From positions 1 through 6,398 of the forward strand of contig CANQIG010000113.1 in the NCBI GenBank assembly GCA_947623765.1: 6,398 nt of DNA, written 5' to 3'. The translations under genes were made by a program, and so were the position numbers. Source of the DNA: an uncultured Clostridia bacterium. Lineage in GTDB: Bacteria > Bacillota > Clostridia > Oscillospirales > Acutalibacteraceae. The notes under the pieces are model-generated. The model did not search any database and was not told the origin of the DNA. It saw only the letters and a list, made by a program, of their open reading frames with translations. This document shows, piece after piece, positions 1-5,831 of this stretch (positions are counted from its first letter, which is position 1; the number at the start of each line of letters is the position of its first letter).

Positions 1-585
1 CTCCACGACACGGTGCGGCGCATCGTCAGCGCGATCTGCGGCACGCTCGACGAGCTGAAATGGCAGTTCCCGGAGCTTTCGACCGAACTTTCGCGCGACG
101 TGACTTTCGTGACGGCGCAGGAGCTCGAGGACCGCTGGCCGGAGCTCTCCCCGCGCGAGCGGGAGAACCGCATCTGCGCCGAACATAAGACGGTGTTCAT
201 CGGCGGGATCGGCGGCGCGCTGAAGAGCGGAAAGCCGCACGACGGCCGCGCGCCGGACTACGACGACTGGGATCTGAACGGCGACCTTTTCTTCTGGCAT
301 GACACGCTCGGCATTGGGCTCGAGATCAGCAGCATGGGCATCCGTGTGGACGAAAATTCGCTCAAAAAGCAGCTCGAGATTTCGAACTGTATGCACCGGG
401 CGGCGCTGCCGTTCCATAAAATGCTGCTTGCCGGGGAGCTTCCGCTGACGATCGGCGGCGGCATTGGGCAGTCCAGACTCTGTATGCTCCTGCTCGGCAA
501 GGCGCACATCGGCGAGGTGCAGTCCTCGCTCTGGAGCGAGGAAGACCGGAAGCGCTGCGCGGAAAACGGGATCGTGCTCCTTTGA
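1..585 (+). CDS. asnA: Aspartate--ammonia ligase (AsnA), C-terminal part; 5' end outside the window
   Basis: AsnA is the cytoplasmic, ammonia-dependent asparagine synthetase that makes asparagine from aspartate, ammonia and ATP; its fold is that of class II aminoacyl-tRNA synthetases. The frame is open from base 1, giving 194 visible residues before TGA at 583-585. An internal GTG at 13 is not a real start, because homology continues through the left edge. Family motifs seen in the fragment are GRAPDYDDW (82-90), LNGDL (92-96), EISSMGIRV (108-116) and TIGGGIGQSRL (150-160), the last carrying the class II motif 3 arginine; HIGEVQ follows at 169-174. E. coli AsnA is about 330 residues, so roughly 140 N-terminal residues lie upstream. 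The next gene starts 54 nt after the stop. Identification is very secure from memory of the E. coli protein; only the truncation by the window edge is unusual. Confidence 0.96.
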   Translation, partial: LHDTVRRIVSAICGTLDELKWQFPELSTELSRDVTFVTAQELEDRWPELSPRERENRICAEHKTVFIGGIGGALKSGKPHDGRAPDYDDWDLNGDLFFWHDTLGIGLEISSMGIRVDENSLKKQLEISNCMHRAALPFHKMLLAGELPLTIGGGIGQSRLCMLLLGKAHIGEVQSSLWSEEDRKRCAENGIVLL

Positions 586-625
586 GCGCGGACAGTTCGC
601 GCAAGCCAAAACAAACTTTTTCTGG

Positions 626-632
626 AAGGAGG
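626..632 (+). promoter_or_regulatory. Strong ribosome binding site of the DUF951 gene
   Basis: AAGGAGG lies 7 nt before the ATG at 640, a near-perfect Shine-Dalgarno sequence. It fixes the start of the small downstream gene, which would otherwise be easy to miss. It is the best ribosome binding site in the window. Confidence 0.85.
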
Positions 633-639
633 CGCCGCG

Positions 640-837
640 ATGGACGTGCGCGTCGGCGACAGACTGCTGATGAAAAAGAACCACCCCTGCGGCGCGAATA
701 CCTTCGAGGTGCTGCGCATCGGGGCGGATTTCCGCATCCGGTGCACGGGCTGCGGGCGGGAGGTCATGGTCCCGCGCCATAAATGCGAGAAGAACATCCG
801 AAAGATCCTGCGGGAGACCGAGGAGAGCGGCGAATAG
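640..837 (+). CDS. DUF951 family small protein (65 aa)
   Basis: A small soluble protein of a family known mainly from Firmicutes, with no established function that I know of. It has no signal peptide or membrane segment. The family core is clear: V4-G-D, then KNHPCG (13-18), then FEVLRIGAD (22-30) running into RIRCTGCGREVMVPR (32-46). Length and motif order match full-length DUF951. It has four cysteines: C17 in HPCG, C35 and C38 in CTGC, and C49. The first three are family-typical as I recall; position 49 is usually a phenylalanine or similar residue. Four cysteines could bind a metal, but that is inference. The basic, beta-rich fold hints at nucleic-acid or ribosome contact, which is speculative. 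A perfect ribosome binding site supports the start. It sits between asnA and prfA, 45 nt before prfA, so co-transcription with prfA is possible. Confidence 0.9.
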   Translation: MDVRVGDRLLMKKNHPCGANTFEVLRIGADFRIRCTGCGREVMVPRHKCEKNIRKILRETEESGE

Positions 838-861
838 CGTTTTTACGTTTTTTAAACTCTC

Positions 862-881
862 GGAAAGGAATCTCGAAAGGA
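862..881 (+). promoter_or_regulatory. Two purine-rich ribosome binding site candidates before prfA
   Basis: GGAAAGGAA (862-870) and GAAAGGA (875-881) precede the prfA ATG at 883. The near copy leaves only 1-2 nt to the start codon and the far copy about 12-13 nt, so neither has the usual 5-9 nt spacing. The N-terminal sequence MFENLSVFENRFEELN matches normal RF1 starts, so the ATG at 883 is still the best choice. Confidence 0.5.
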
Positions 882-882
882 T

Positions 883-1962
883 ATGTTTGAAAATCTCTCG
901 GTTTTTGAAAACCGATTTGAAGAGCTCAACGCGAAGCTCTATGACCCGTCCGTCGCGGCGGACCCTACCGTTTACGCTTCGCTGATGAAGGAGCTGGGGG
1001 AGCTTGGGCCGATCGTGGAGCAGTACCGCGCCTACCGGAAGGCGGAGGGCGACGCGGCCGAGGCGGAGACTCTGCTAAACGAGCCGGGGCTCGAAAAAGA
1101 ACTGCGCCAGATGGCGCTCGACGAGCTCGGCGCGGCGCGTGCGGCTTCGGAGAAAGCCGCGGATGCGCTGCGGCTCCTGCTTTTGCCGAAGGACCCGAAC
1201 GACGCGCGGAACGTCATCGTGGAGATCCGCGGCGGCGCGGGCGGCGAAGAAGCCGCGCTGTTTGCCGCTGTGCTCTATCGAATGTACACGTATTACGCGG
1301 AGAAAAACGGCTGGAAGACCGAGGTCGTCAGCCTCAACGAGACGGAGCTCGGCGGCTTTAAGGAGATCAGCTTCACGATCGACGGGGCGGGCGCGTACTC
1401 GCGGCTCAAGTTTGAAAGCGGCGTCCACCGCGTCCAGCGTGTCCCGGAGACGGAGACGCAGGGCCGCATCCACACCTCGACGGCGACGGTCGCCGTGCTG
1501 CCCGAGGCGGACGAGGTGGAGCTCGAGATCGATCCGAAGGATCTCCAGATCGACACGTTCCGCTCCTCCGGCGCGGGCGGTCAGCACATCAACAAGACCT
1601 CCTCTGCGATCCGCATCACGCACCTGCCGACCGGCACGGTGGTGGAATGTCAGGACGAACGGAGCCAGTACAAGAACAAAGACAAAGCGATGCGGGTGCT
1701 GCGCGCGCGGCTGCTCGACGCGAAGCGCGCCGCGCAGGACGCTGAGATCGCGGAGAACCGTCGCAGTCAGGTGGGCACGGGAGACCGCTCCGAGCGCATC
1801 CGCACATACAATTACCCGCAGCTGCGCGTCACCGATCACCGGATCGGCCTGACGCTCTACCGGCTCGACGACATCCTCGGCGGCGACCTCGATGAGATCA
1901 TCGACGCGCTGACCGCCGCGGACCGCGCCGAAAAGCTGCGCCAAACCATGGAGAACGGCTGA
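883..1962 (+). CDS. prfA: Peptide chain release factor 1 (RF1)
   Basis: RF1 reads UAA and UAG stop codons in the ribosomal A site and triggers hydrolysis of the peptidyl-tRNA ester. The protein is 359 residues, the normal family length. It has the N-terminal coiled domain (about 1-100), the stop-recognition tripeptide of the RF1 PxT type (P188-E189-T190, within RVPETETQGRIHTSTATVAV), and the catalytic GGQ at 232-234 within RSSGAGGQHINKT. NYPQLRVTDHRIGLT follows near the C-terminus. The PxT tripeptide, rather than the SPF of RF2, makes this RF1. No in-frame UGA is seen, so there is no RF2-style autoregulatory frameshift. The stop TGA overlaps the ATG of the next gene by one base (TGATG at 1960-1964), which implies translational coupling. 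In many Firmicutes the GGQ methyltransferase gene prmC lies next to prfA; it is not in this window. Confidence 0.98.
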   Translation: MFENLSVFENRFEELNAKLYDPSVAADPTVYASLMKELGELGPIVEQYRAYRKAEGDAAEAETLLNEPGLEKELRQMALDELGAARAASEKAADALRLLLLPKDPNDARNVIVEIRGGAGGEEAALFAAVLYRMYTYYAEKNGWKTEVVSLNETELGGFKEISFTIDGAGAYSRLKFESGVHRVQRVPETETQGRIHTSTATVAVLPEADEVELEIDPKDLQIDTFRSSGAGGQHINKTSSAIRITHLPTGTVVECQDERSQYKNKDKAMRVLRARLLDAKRAAQDAEIAENRRSQVGTGDRSERIRTYNYPQLRVTDHRIGLTLYRLDDILGGDLDEIIDALTAADRAEKLRQTMENG

Positions 1963-3566
1963 TGGAGACGATATTTCTAAGCGCCGACCGCCCCGAGGAC
2001 CTCGCGCGCGCGGGGAAGATCCTTCGGGAGGGCGGGCTCGTCGCGCTCCCGACGGAGACGGTGTACGGCCTCGGCGGAAACGCGCTCGACAGCTCCGTCG
2101 CGGCGAAGATCTACGCGGTGAAGGGCCGCCCGAGCGACAATCCCCTGATCGTGCACATCGCGTCGAGAGACGCGCTGCCCTCGATCGCGGCGGAGATCCC
2201 GCCGGAGGCGGAAAAGCTGATGGACGCGTTCTGGCCCGGCCCGCTGACGGTCATTTTCAAAAAGACCGGCCGCATCCCCGATACCGTGACCGGCGGGCTC
2301 CCGACGGTCGCCGTGCGGATGCCGTCGCACCCGGCGGCGCGGGAGATCATCCGCGCGGCGGGCGTACCCGTCGCCGCACCATCGGCGAACCTTTCCGGCC
2401 TGCCGAGCCCTTCGCGTTTTGAACACGTGAAGGACGACCTCGCGGGGCGTGTGGAGGCCATCGTGGACGGCGGCGACTGCGAGGTCGGCGTGGAATCGAC
2501 GGTGGTCACGCTCGTCGGAAAAACGCCGCGCGTGCTGCGGCCCGGCGGCGTCTCTCCGGAGGCGATCCGCGCGGTGCTCGGCGAAATCGAGATCGACCCG
2601 GCGGTGTTCGCGCCGCCGCCTGAAAATGCGGCGGTGCTTTCGCCGGGCATGAAATACAAACACTACGCGCCGCGCGCAGAAGTCACGGTCGCGGACGCGT
2701 CTCTCGATGCGTTTGCCGCGCTGATGAAGCAAAACCCGGACGCGGCGGCGCTCTGCTTCGAGGGAGAAGAAGAACTTTTCCCGAATCTCGCGGTGCCGTT
2801 TGGCCGCGAGGAGGATGCGCTCAGCGAGGCGCACGCGCTGTTTGCCGCGCTGATCCGGCTCGACGAGCTCGGCGTGCGGCGTGCGTTTGCGCGCCGTCCG
2901 AAGACGCGCGGCGTCGGCCTCGCGGTGATGAACCGGCTGCTCAGGGCTTCGGCGTTTCGGGTGACCGTGCCCGAAAAGGTAATGGTCCTCGGGCTGACGG
3001 GCCCGTCCGGCGCGGGGAAGTCCACCGTCGCGGCGCGGCTCCTAAAGAGGGGCGCGTCGGTGATCGACTGCGACGCGGTGACGCGTTCCCCGGCGCTCTA
3101 CGGCCCGGAAACGCTCGGAAAACTCGCAGAGACGTTCGGGCGGGAGATCCTGCTGCCGGACGGCACGCTCGACCGGCGCGCCCTCGCGCGGCGGGCATTC
3201 GCTTCTCCCGAGGGGACGGCGGCGCTCAACCGGATCACGCACCCGGTGACCCTCGCGCACATCCGGCGCTTGGTCCGAGAGGAAGCGGAGCGCGGCGCGA
3301 AGGTCATCGTGCTCGACGCGCCGACGCTCTTTGAGTCCGGCGCGAACGCGCTCTGCCGACGTGTGGCGGTCGTGACCGCGCCCGAGGAGACGAGGCTTTC
3401 CCGGATCATGGCGCGGGACGGCCTCTCGGAGGCGGACGCGCGGGTGCGGCTCTCGGCGCAGAAGCCGGAGACGTTCTACACCGAACGCGCGGACTTTGTC
3501 CTCGAAAACGGCGAACAGATCCCCGAGGCGCAGTACGAAGAACTGTTCGCTGCACTGTCGCTTTGA
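1962..3566 (+). CDS. Two-domain protein: threonylcarbamoyl-AMP synthase (Sua5/TsaC) fused to dephospho-CoA kinase (CoaE)
   Basis: The 534-residue protein carries two complete enzymes. Residues 1 to about 336 are a Sua5-type L-threonylcarbamoyladenylate synthase, which makes the intermediate for tRNA t6A37 from threonine, bicarbonate and ATP. The YrdC core shows LPTETVYGLGGNA (29-41), KGRPSDNPLIVH (54-65), SAN (141-143), GVESTVV (176-182) and RPGGVS (193-198). The interdomain linker SPGMKYKHYAP (227-237) and a C-terminal Sua5 domain ending in GLAVMNRL (319-326) make it Sua5 rather than short TsaC. Residues 341-534 are dephospho-CoA kinase, the last step of CoA synthesis: Walker A GPSGAGKST (347-355), DCD (369-371, usually DAD), LDRRALARRAF (403-413), HP (427-428), DAPTLFESG (452-460), Q500 and ADFVLENG (510-517). 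That half alone is 194 residues, about normal for CoaE. Start: the ATG overlaps the prfA stop. Fusion of these enzymes is not an architecture I know as standard; a single-base error or recent indel at the seam (see 2971-2984) is the main alternative. Confidence 0.93.
   Translation: METIFLSADRPEDLARAGKILREGGLVALPTETVYGLGGNALDSSVAAKIYAVKGRPSDNPLIVHIASRDALPSIAAEIPPEAEKLMDAFWPGPLTVIFKKTGRIPDTVTGGLPTVAVRMPSHPAAREIIRAAGVPVAAPSANLSGLPSPSRFEHVKDDLAGRVEAIVDGGDCEVGVESTVVTLVGKTPRVLRPGGVSPEAIRAVLGEIEIDPAVFAPPPENAAVLSPGMKYKHYAPRAEVTVADASLDAFAALMKQNPDAAALCFEGEEELFPNLAVPFGREEDALSEAHALFAALIRLDELGVRRAFARRPKTRGVGLAVMNRLLRASAFRVTVPEKVMVLGLTGPSGAGKSTVAARLLKRGASVIDCDAVTRSPALYGPETLGKLAETFGREILLPDGTLDRRALARRAFASPEGTAALNRITHPVTLAHIRRLVREEAERGAKVIVLDAPTLFESGANALCRRVAVVTAPEETRLSRIMARDGLSEADARVRLSAQKPETFYTERADFVLENGEQIPEAQYEELFAALSL
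2971..2984 (+). other. coaE: Sua5-CoaE seam with out-of-frame TAATG and possible internal start for CoaE
   Basis: CCCGAAAAGGTAATG marks the join of the two domains (the in-frame ATG at 2982-2984 is Met341). In the fusion frame it reads P-E-K-V-M. In the +1 frame TAA (2980-2982) overlaps this ATG, which is exactly the stop/start overlap that separate neighbouring genes use. Removing one base from the A or C run just upstream would end Sua5 here and start CoaE at Met341, right where standalone CoaE proteins begin. AAAAGG lies 2 nt before the ATG, a tight spacing similar to that at prfA, so internal initiation giving free CoaE is possible. Sequence facts are direct; their meaning is inference. 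Confidence 0.5.
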
Positions 3567-3572
3567 AAGGAG
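3565..3572 (+). promoter_or_regulatory. Ribosome binding site deciding the lytic transglycosylase start
   Basis: GAAAGGAG lies 5 nt before the ATG at 3578 and overlaps the stop codon of the preceding gene (TGA at 3564-3566). It favours the ATG at 3578 over an in-frame TTG at 3563, which would place the start codon upstream of the site. Confidence 0.8.
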
Positions 3573-3577
3573 CATTC

Positions 3578-4255
3578 ATGGCCGAAAAACAGGAACGGCA
3601 GGCTCGAAGAACGGCCGCGCGCCGGAAGAAGACGGGCGGCAGACCGCGGCGGGGAAGACCCGCGCGGACGAAGCTCCCGGTCTGGGTGTTCGTCGCGGCG
3701 GGCATCGCCGCAGTTTCGCTCCTTGCGCTCCTTGTTCTCTCCTCGCGGGAGATCCCGAAGGACATGGACGCGCTCACGTACCCGAGGCCGTATCACGGCG
3801 CGGTCTCGCGCGAGGCGAAGGAGAACGACCTTCCGGAAAGTCTCGTCTACGCCATTATGAAGGCGGAGAGCGGGTTCGATCCCGAGGCAGAGTCCCCTGC
3901 GGGGGCGTACGGCCTGATGCAGATCACCGGGATCACCTTTGAATGGCTGCAGGGCAAGTTTGGGGAGACGCTGCCGACGGACGCGCTGCTCAAGCCGGAG
4001 ACGAACATCCGGTACGGCTGCCGGTGCCTGCGGCTCCTGTTGGATAAGTTCGACGGCGTGCCCGAGACCGCGGTCGCGGCCTACAATGCGGGCATGGGAA
4101 ATGTGGCGGAATGGCTTTTGGACAGCACGTATTCCCCGGACGGGCGGACGCTCTCGGCGATCCCGTTCCCGGAGACGGAGGCGTATGTCGAGAAGGTCAT
4201 GCTCTATAAATCGTCCTACGACGAAAAATATTACGGGGGAATGAAAAATGGCTGA
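3578..4255 (+). CDS. Membrane-anchored lytic transglycosylase (SLT domain)
   Basis: Likely a peptidoglycan-cleaving lytic transglycosylase that cuts the MurNAc-GlcNAc bond to form 1,6-anhydro ends outside the membrane. The protein is 225 residues. Residues 1-32 are strongly basic and rich in Arg and Lys. Residues 33-55 form one hydrophobic segment (VWVFVAAGIAAVSLLALLVL) without a signal-peptidase site I recognise, suggesting an N-in signal anchor. The SLT domain runs from about 72 to 215: SLVYAIMKAESGFDP (88-102) with the probable catalytic Glu97, then GAYGLMQIT (109-117), NIRYGCRCL (143-151) and AAYNAGMGNV (167-176). Order and spacing match the Slt70-type catalytic domain; there is no LysM or other wall-binding domain, so the anchor does the positioning. 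It starts 11 nt after the Sua5-CoaE stop and overlaps the M18 gene by 8 nt. The family is sure; the exact physiological role (growth, division, sporulation) is not. Confidence 0.93.
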   Translation: MAEKQERQARRTAARRKKTGGRPRRGRPARTKLPVWVFVAAGIAAVSLLALLVLSSREIPKDMDALTYPRPYHGAVSREAKENDLPESLVYAIMKAESGFDPEAESPAGAYGLMQITGITFEWLQGKFGETLPTDALLKPETNIRYGCRCLRLLLDKFDGVPETAVAAYNAGMGNVAEWLLDSTYSPDGRTLSAIPFPETEAYVEKVMLYKSSYDEKYYGGMKNG

Positions 4256-5663
4256 CGAACGAAATGAGAAAAAGTCCGAGGGCCAGGAACTGGCCGAGAA
4301 GCTGCTCAACACGAGAAAGAACGGCTTTTTGAAGGTGGACGATGCGAAGATCGCCGAGGCGGATGCGTTCTGCGAGGGATATAAGGCGTTCCTGCGCGTC
4401 GCGAAGACCGAGCGCGAGTCCGTGGATTACGCGGTCGCGGCTGCGGAAAAGGCGGGCTTTGTGCCGTTTGACCGCACGAAAAAGTACGCTCCGGGCGACA
4501 AAGTCTACGCGAACAACCGGGGAAAGTCGATCTGCCTCGCGGTCATCGGCGAAGAGGGAACGAAGGAGGGCGTGCGCATCGCGGCGGCCCACATCGATAA
4601 CCCGCGTCTCGACCTCAAGCCCATCCCGCTCTATGAGTCCAGCGAGATGGCGTACCTCAAGACCCACTACTACGGCGGCATCAAGAAGTACCAGTGGATG
4701 GCGATCCCGCTTTCCATGCACGGCGTCGTCGTGAAGGCGAACGGCGAAAGCGTCAAGGTGCGCGTCGGCGAGGAGCCGGGCGAGCCGCAGTTCACGATCA
4801 CCGACATCCTGCCGCACCTCGGCCGCGACCAGCTCTCGAAGCCGCTCGGGCAGGCGTTCACCGGCGAGGACCTCAACATCCTTGTGGGCAGCCGTCCGGT
4901 GCGCTTCGACGACGTGAAGGACGCGTATAAGCTCAACATCATGAAGATCCTCAACGAAAAGTACGGCATCGTCGAGGCGGATCTCGTGTCTGCCGAGATC
5001 GAGTTCGTCCCGGCGTTCCCGCCCGTGGACATCGGCTTCGACCGGAGCCTCATCGGCGCGTACGGCCACGACGACCGCGTGTGCGCGTATCCCGCGCTGA
5101 TGGCGGTCCTCGCCGCCGGCACGCCGAAGCACACCGTCGTCACGGTCCTTGCGGACAAGGAGGAGACAGGCAGCTCCGGCAATACGGGCCTCCATTCCTC
5201 GTTTATGGAGTATTTCATCGCCGACCTCGCAGCGCTCGACGGCATGGAGGTCCGGCACGTGCTCTCGAAGTCGCTCTGTCTCTCCGCCGATGTGACCGCG
5301 GCGTACGATCCGAACTTCGCGCACGCATATGAGCTCCAGAATTCCACGTTCGTGAACGGCGGTCTCGGCGTCTCGAAGTACACGGGCAGCGGCGGCAAGG
5401 GCGGCACGTCCGACGCGTCCGCCGAGTATGTCGGGCTCGTGCGCCGGATCTTTGACGATGCGGGCGTCCTCTGGCAGATCGGAGAGCTCGGCAAGGTCGA
5501 TCAGGGCGGCGGCGGGACCGTCGCGCAGTTCATCGCGAACCTCGACGTCGACACCGTCGACATCGGCGTGCCTGTGCTCTCGATGCACGCGCCGTTTGAG
5601 GTCGTCTCGAAGCTGGACGTCTTCATGGCCTGCGAGGGCATCAAGGCGTTCTTCAAAGCGTGA
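4248..5663 (+). CDS. M18 family metallo-aminopeptidase
   Basis: Cytoplasmic dinuclear-zinc aminopeptidase of family M18 (aminopeptidase I type), which removes N-terminal residues from peptides; members often prefer acidic residues, but specificity cannot be read here. Length 471 is normal for the bacterial clostridial/Thermotoga-type branch. Expected metal and catalytic residues are present: H115 in AAAHIDNPRLDLKP, D275 in YGHDDR (272-277), the E305-E306 pair in ADKEETGSSGNTG, D348 in LSADV, and H447 in SMHAPFEVVS. There is no signal peptide, and the N-terminus is hydrophilic. The ATG at 4248 overlaps the transglycosylase stop by 8 nt, with GGGGGA (4235-4240) 7 nt upstream as the ribosome binding site, so expression is probably coupled to the upstream genes. 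It is the last gene of the run, followed by hairpins. The large antisense ORF opposite it is a GC artefact. Confidence 0.95.
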   Translation: MADERNEKKSEGQELAEKLLNTRKNGFLKVDDAKIAEADAFCEGYKAFLRVAKTERESVDYAVAAAEKAGFVPFDRTKKYAPGDKVYANNRGKSICLAVIGEEGTKEGVRIAAAHIDNPRLDLKPIPLYESSEMAYLKTHYYGGIKKYQWMAIPLSMHGVVVKANGESVKVRVGEEPGEPQFTITDILPHLGRDQLSKPLGQAFTGEDLNILVGSRPVRFDDVKDAYKLNIMKILNEKYGIVEADLVSAEIEFVPAFPPVDIGFDRSLIGAYGHDDRVCAYPALMAVLAAGTPKHTVVTVLADKEETGSSGNTGLHSSFMEYFIADLAALDGMEVRHVLSKSLCLSADVTAAYDPNFAHAYELQNSTFVNGGLGVSKYTGSGGKGGTSDASAEYVGLVRRIFDDAGVLWQIGELGKVDQGGGGTVAQFIANLDVDTVDIGVPVLSMHAPFEVVSKLDVFMACEGIKAFFKA

Positions 5664-5675
5664 ATACGGAAACCG

Positions 5676-5708
5676 CTCCGCTCCCTCCGCGAAACGCGGG
5701 AGGCGGAG
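5676..5708 (+). repeat. Imperfect hairpin after the M18 gene
   Basis: The arm at 5676-5691 pairs imperfectly with 5695-5708 around an AAA loop: CTCCGC with GCGGAG at the base and CCGCG with CGCGG at the top, with an internal loop between. It starts 12 nt after the M18 stop. No T-run follows, so it is not a classic intrinsic terminator by itself; it may protect the 3' end of the mRNA. Confidence 0.5.
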
Positions 5709-5721
5709 ATCTCGGCATACG

Positions 5722-5753
5722 AGATCGCCCCGGGAAAGTTCCCGGGGCGATCT
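5722..5753. repeat. Perfect 14-bp inverted repeat
   Basis: The arm 5722-5735 is the exact reverse complement of 5740-5753, with the 4-nt loop AAGT. The core is GATCGCCCCGGGAA / TTCCCGGGGCGATC. The stem is very stable. Neither strand has a clean T-run directly after it (TCTTCC on +, CGTATG on -), so it could be a weak bidirectional terminator between convergent genes or a dispersed palindrome. Its left arm can pair instead with 5708-5713 (GATCTC with GAGATC at 5721-5726). Confidence 0.75.
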
Positions 5754-5786
5754 TCCGATGCAGCTTTTCTTGAAAGTAGAATGCTT

Positions 5787-5823
5787 CGGCGGCGGCCCCT
5801 CTCTGGGACCGCCGCCGTTTGTC
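5787..5823 (+). terminator. Probable intrinsic terminator of the + strand gene run
   Basis: CGGCGGCGG (5787-5795) pairs with CCGCCGCCG (5809-5817). A C/A mismatch follows, then three more pairs (CCC with GGG) around a TCTCT loop; TTTGT comes directly after. The T-run is short, but this is the best terminator-like element in the 168-nt gap between the two convergent genes. Read on the minus strand the same stem is followed by AAGCATTCT, a poor terminator, so it is assigned to the + strand. Confidence 0.6.
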
Positions 5824-5831
5824 AGGTCAAA

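Noticed and set aside
586..602. GCGCG/CGCGC hairpin after asnA as a terminator
   Set aside because: Only 5 bp with a 7-nt loop, and the T-run (617-621) lies 15 nt further on; too weak to call.
838..882. Promoter before prfA in the T-rich stretch
   Set aside because: Two T-runs are visible, but no convincing -35/-10 pair with correct spacing.
1075..1944. Long minus-strand ORF opposite prfA
   Set aside because: Mirror of the prfA codon pattern, no recognisable protein, no ribosome binding site of note.
1977..2834. Minus-strand ORF opposite the Sua5 domain
   Set aside because: Extremely Arg-rich with no domain; a shadow of the real + strand gene.
3563..3577. Upstream TTG start for the lytic transglycosylase
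   Set aside because: The ribosome binding site at 3565-3572 lies after this TTG and is well spaced for the ATG at 3578.
4197..5588. Long minus-strand ORF (463 codons) opposite the M18 gene
   Set aside because: Antisense to a gene with clear catalytic motifs; low-complexity, Arg/Asp/Val-rich translation without domains. Expected by chance in GC-rich coding DNA.
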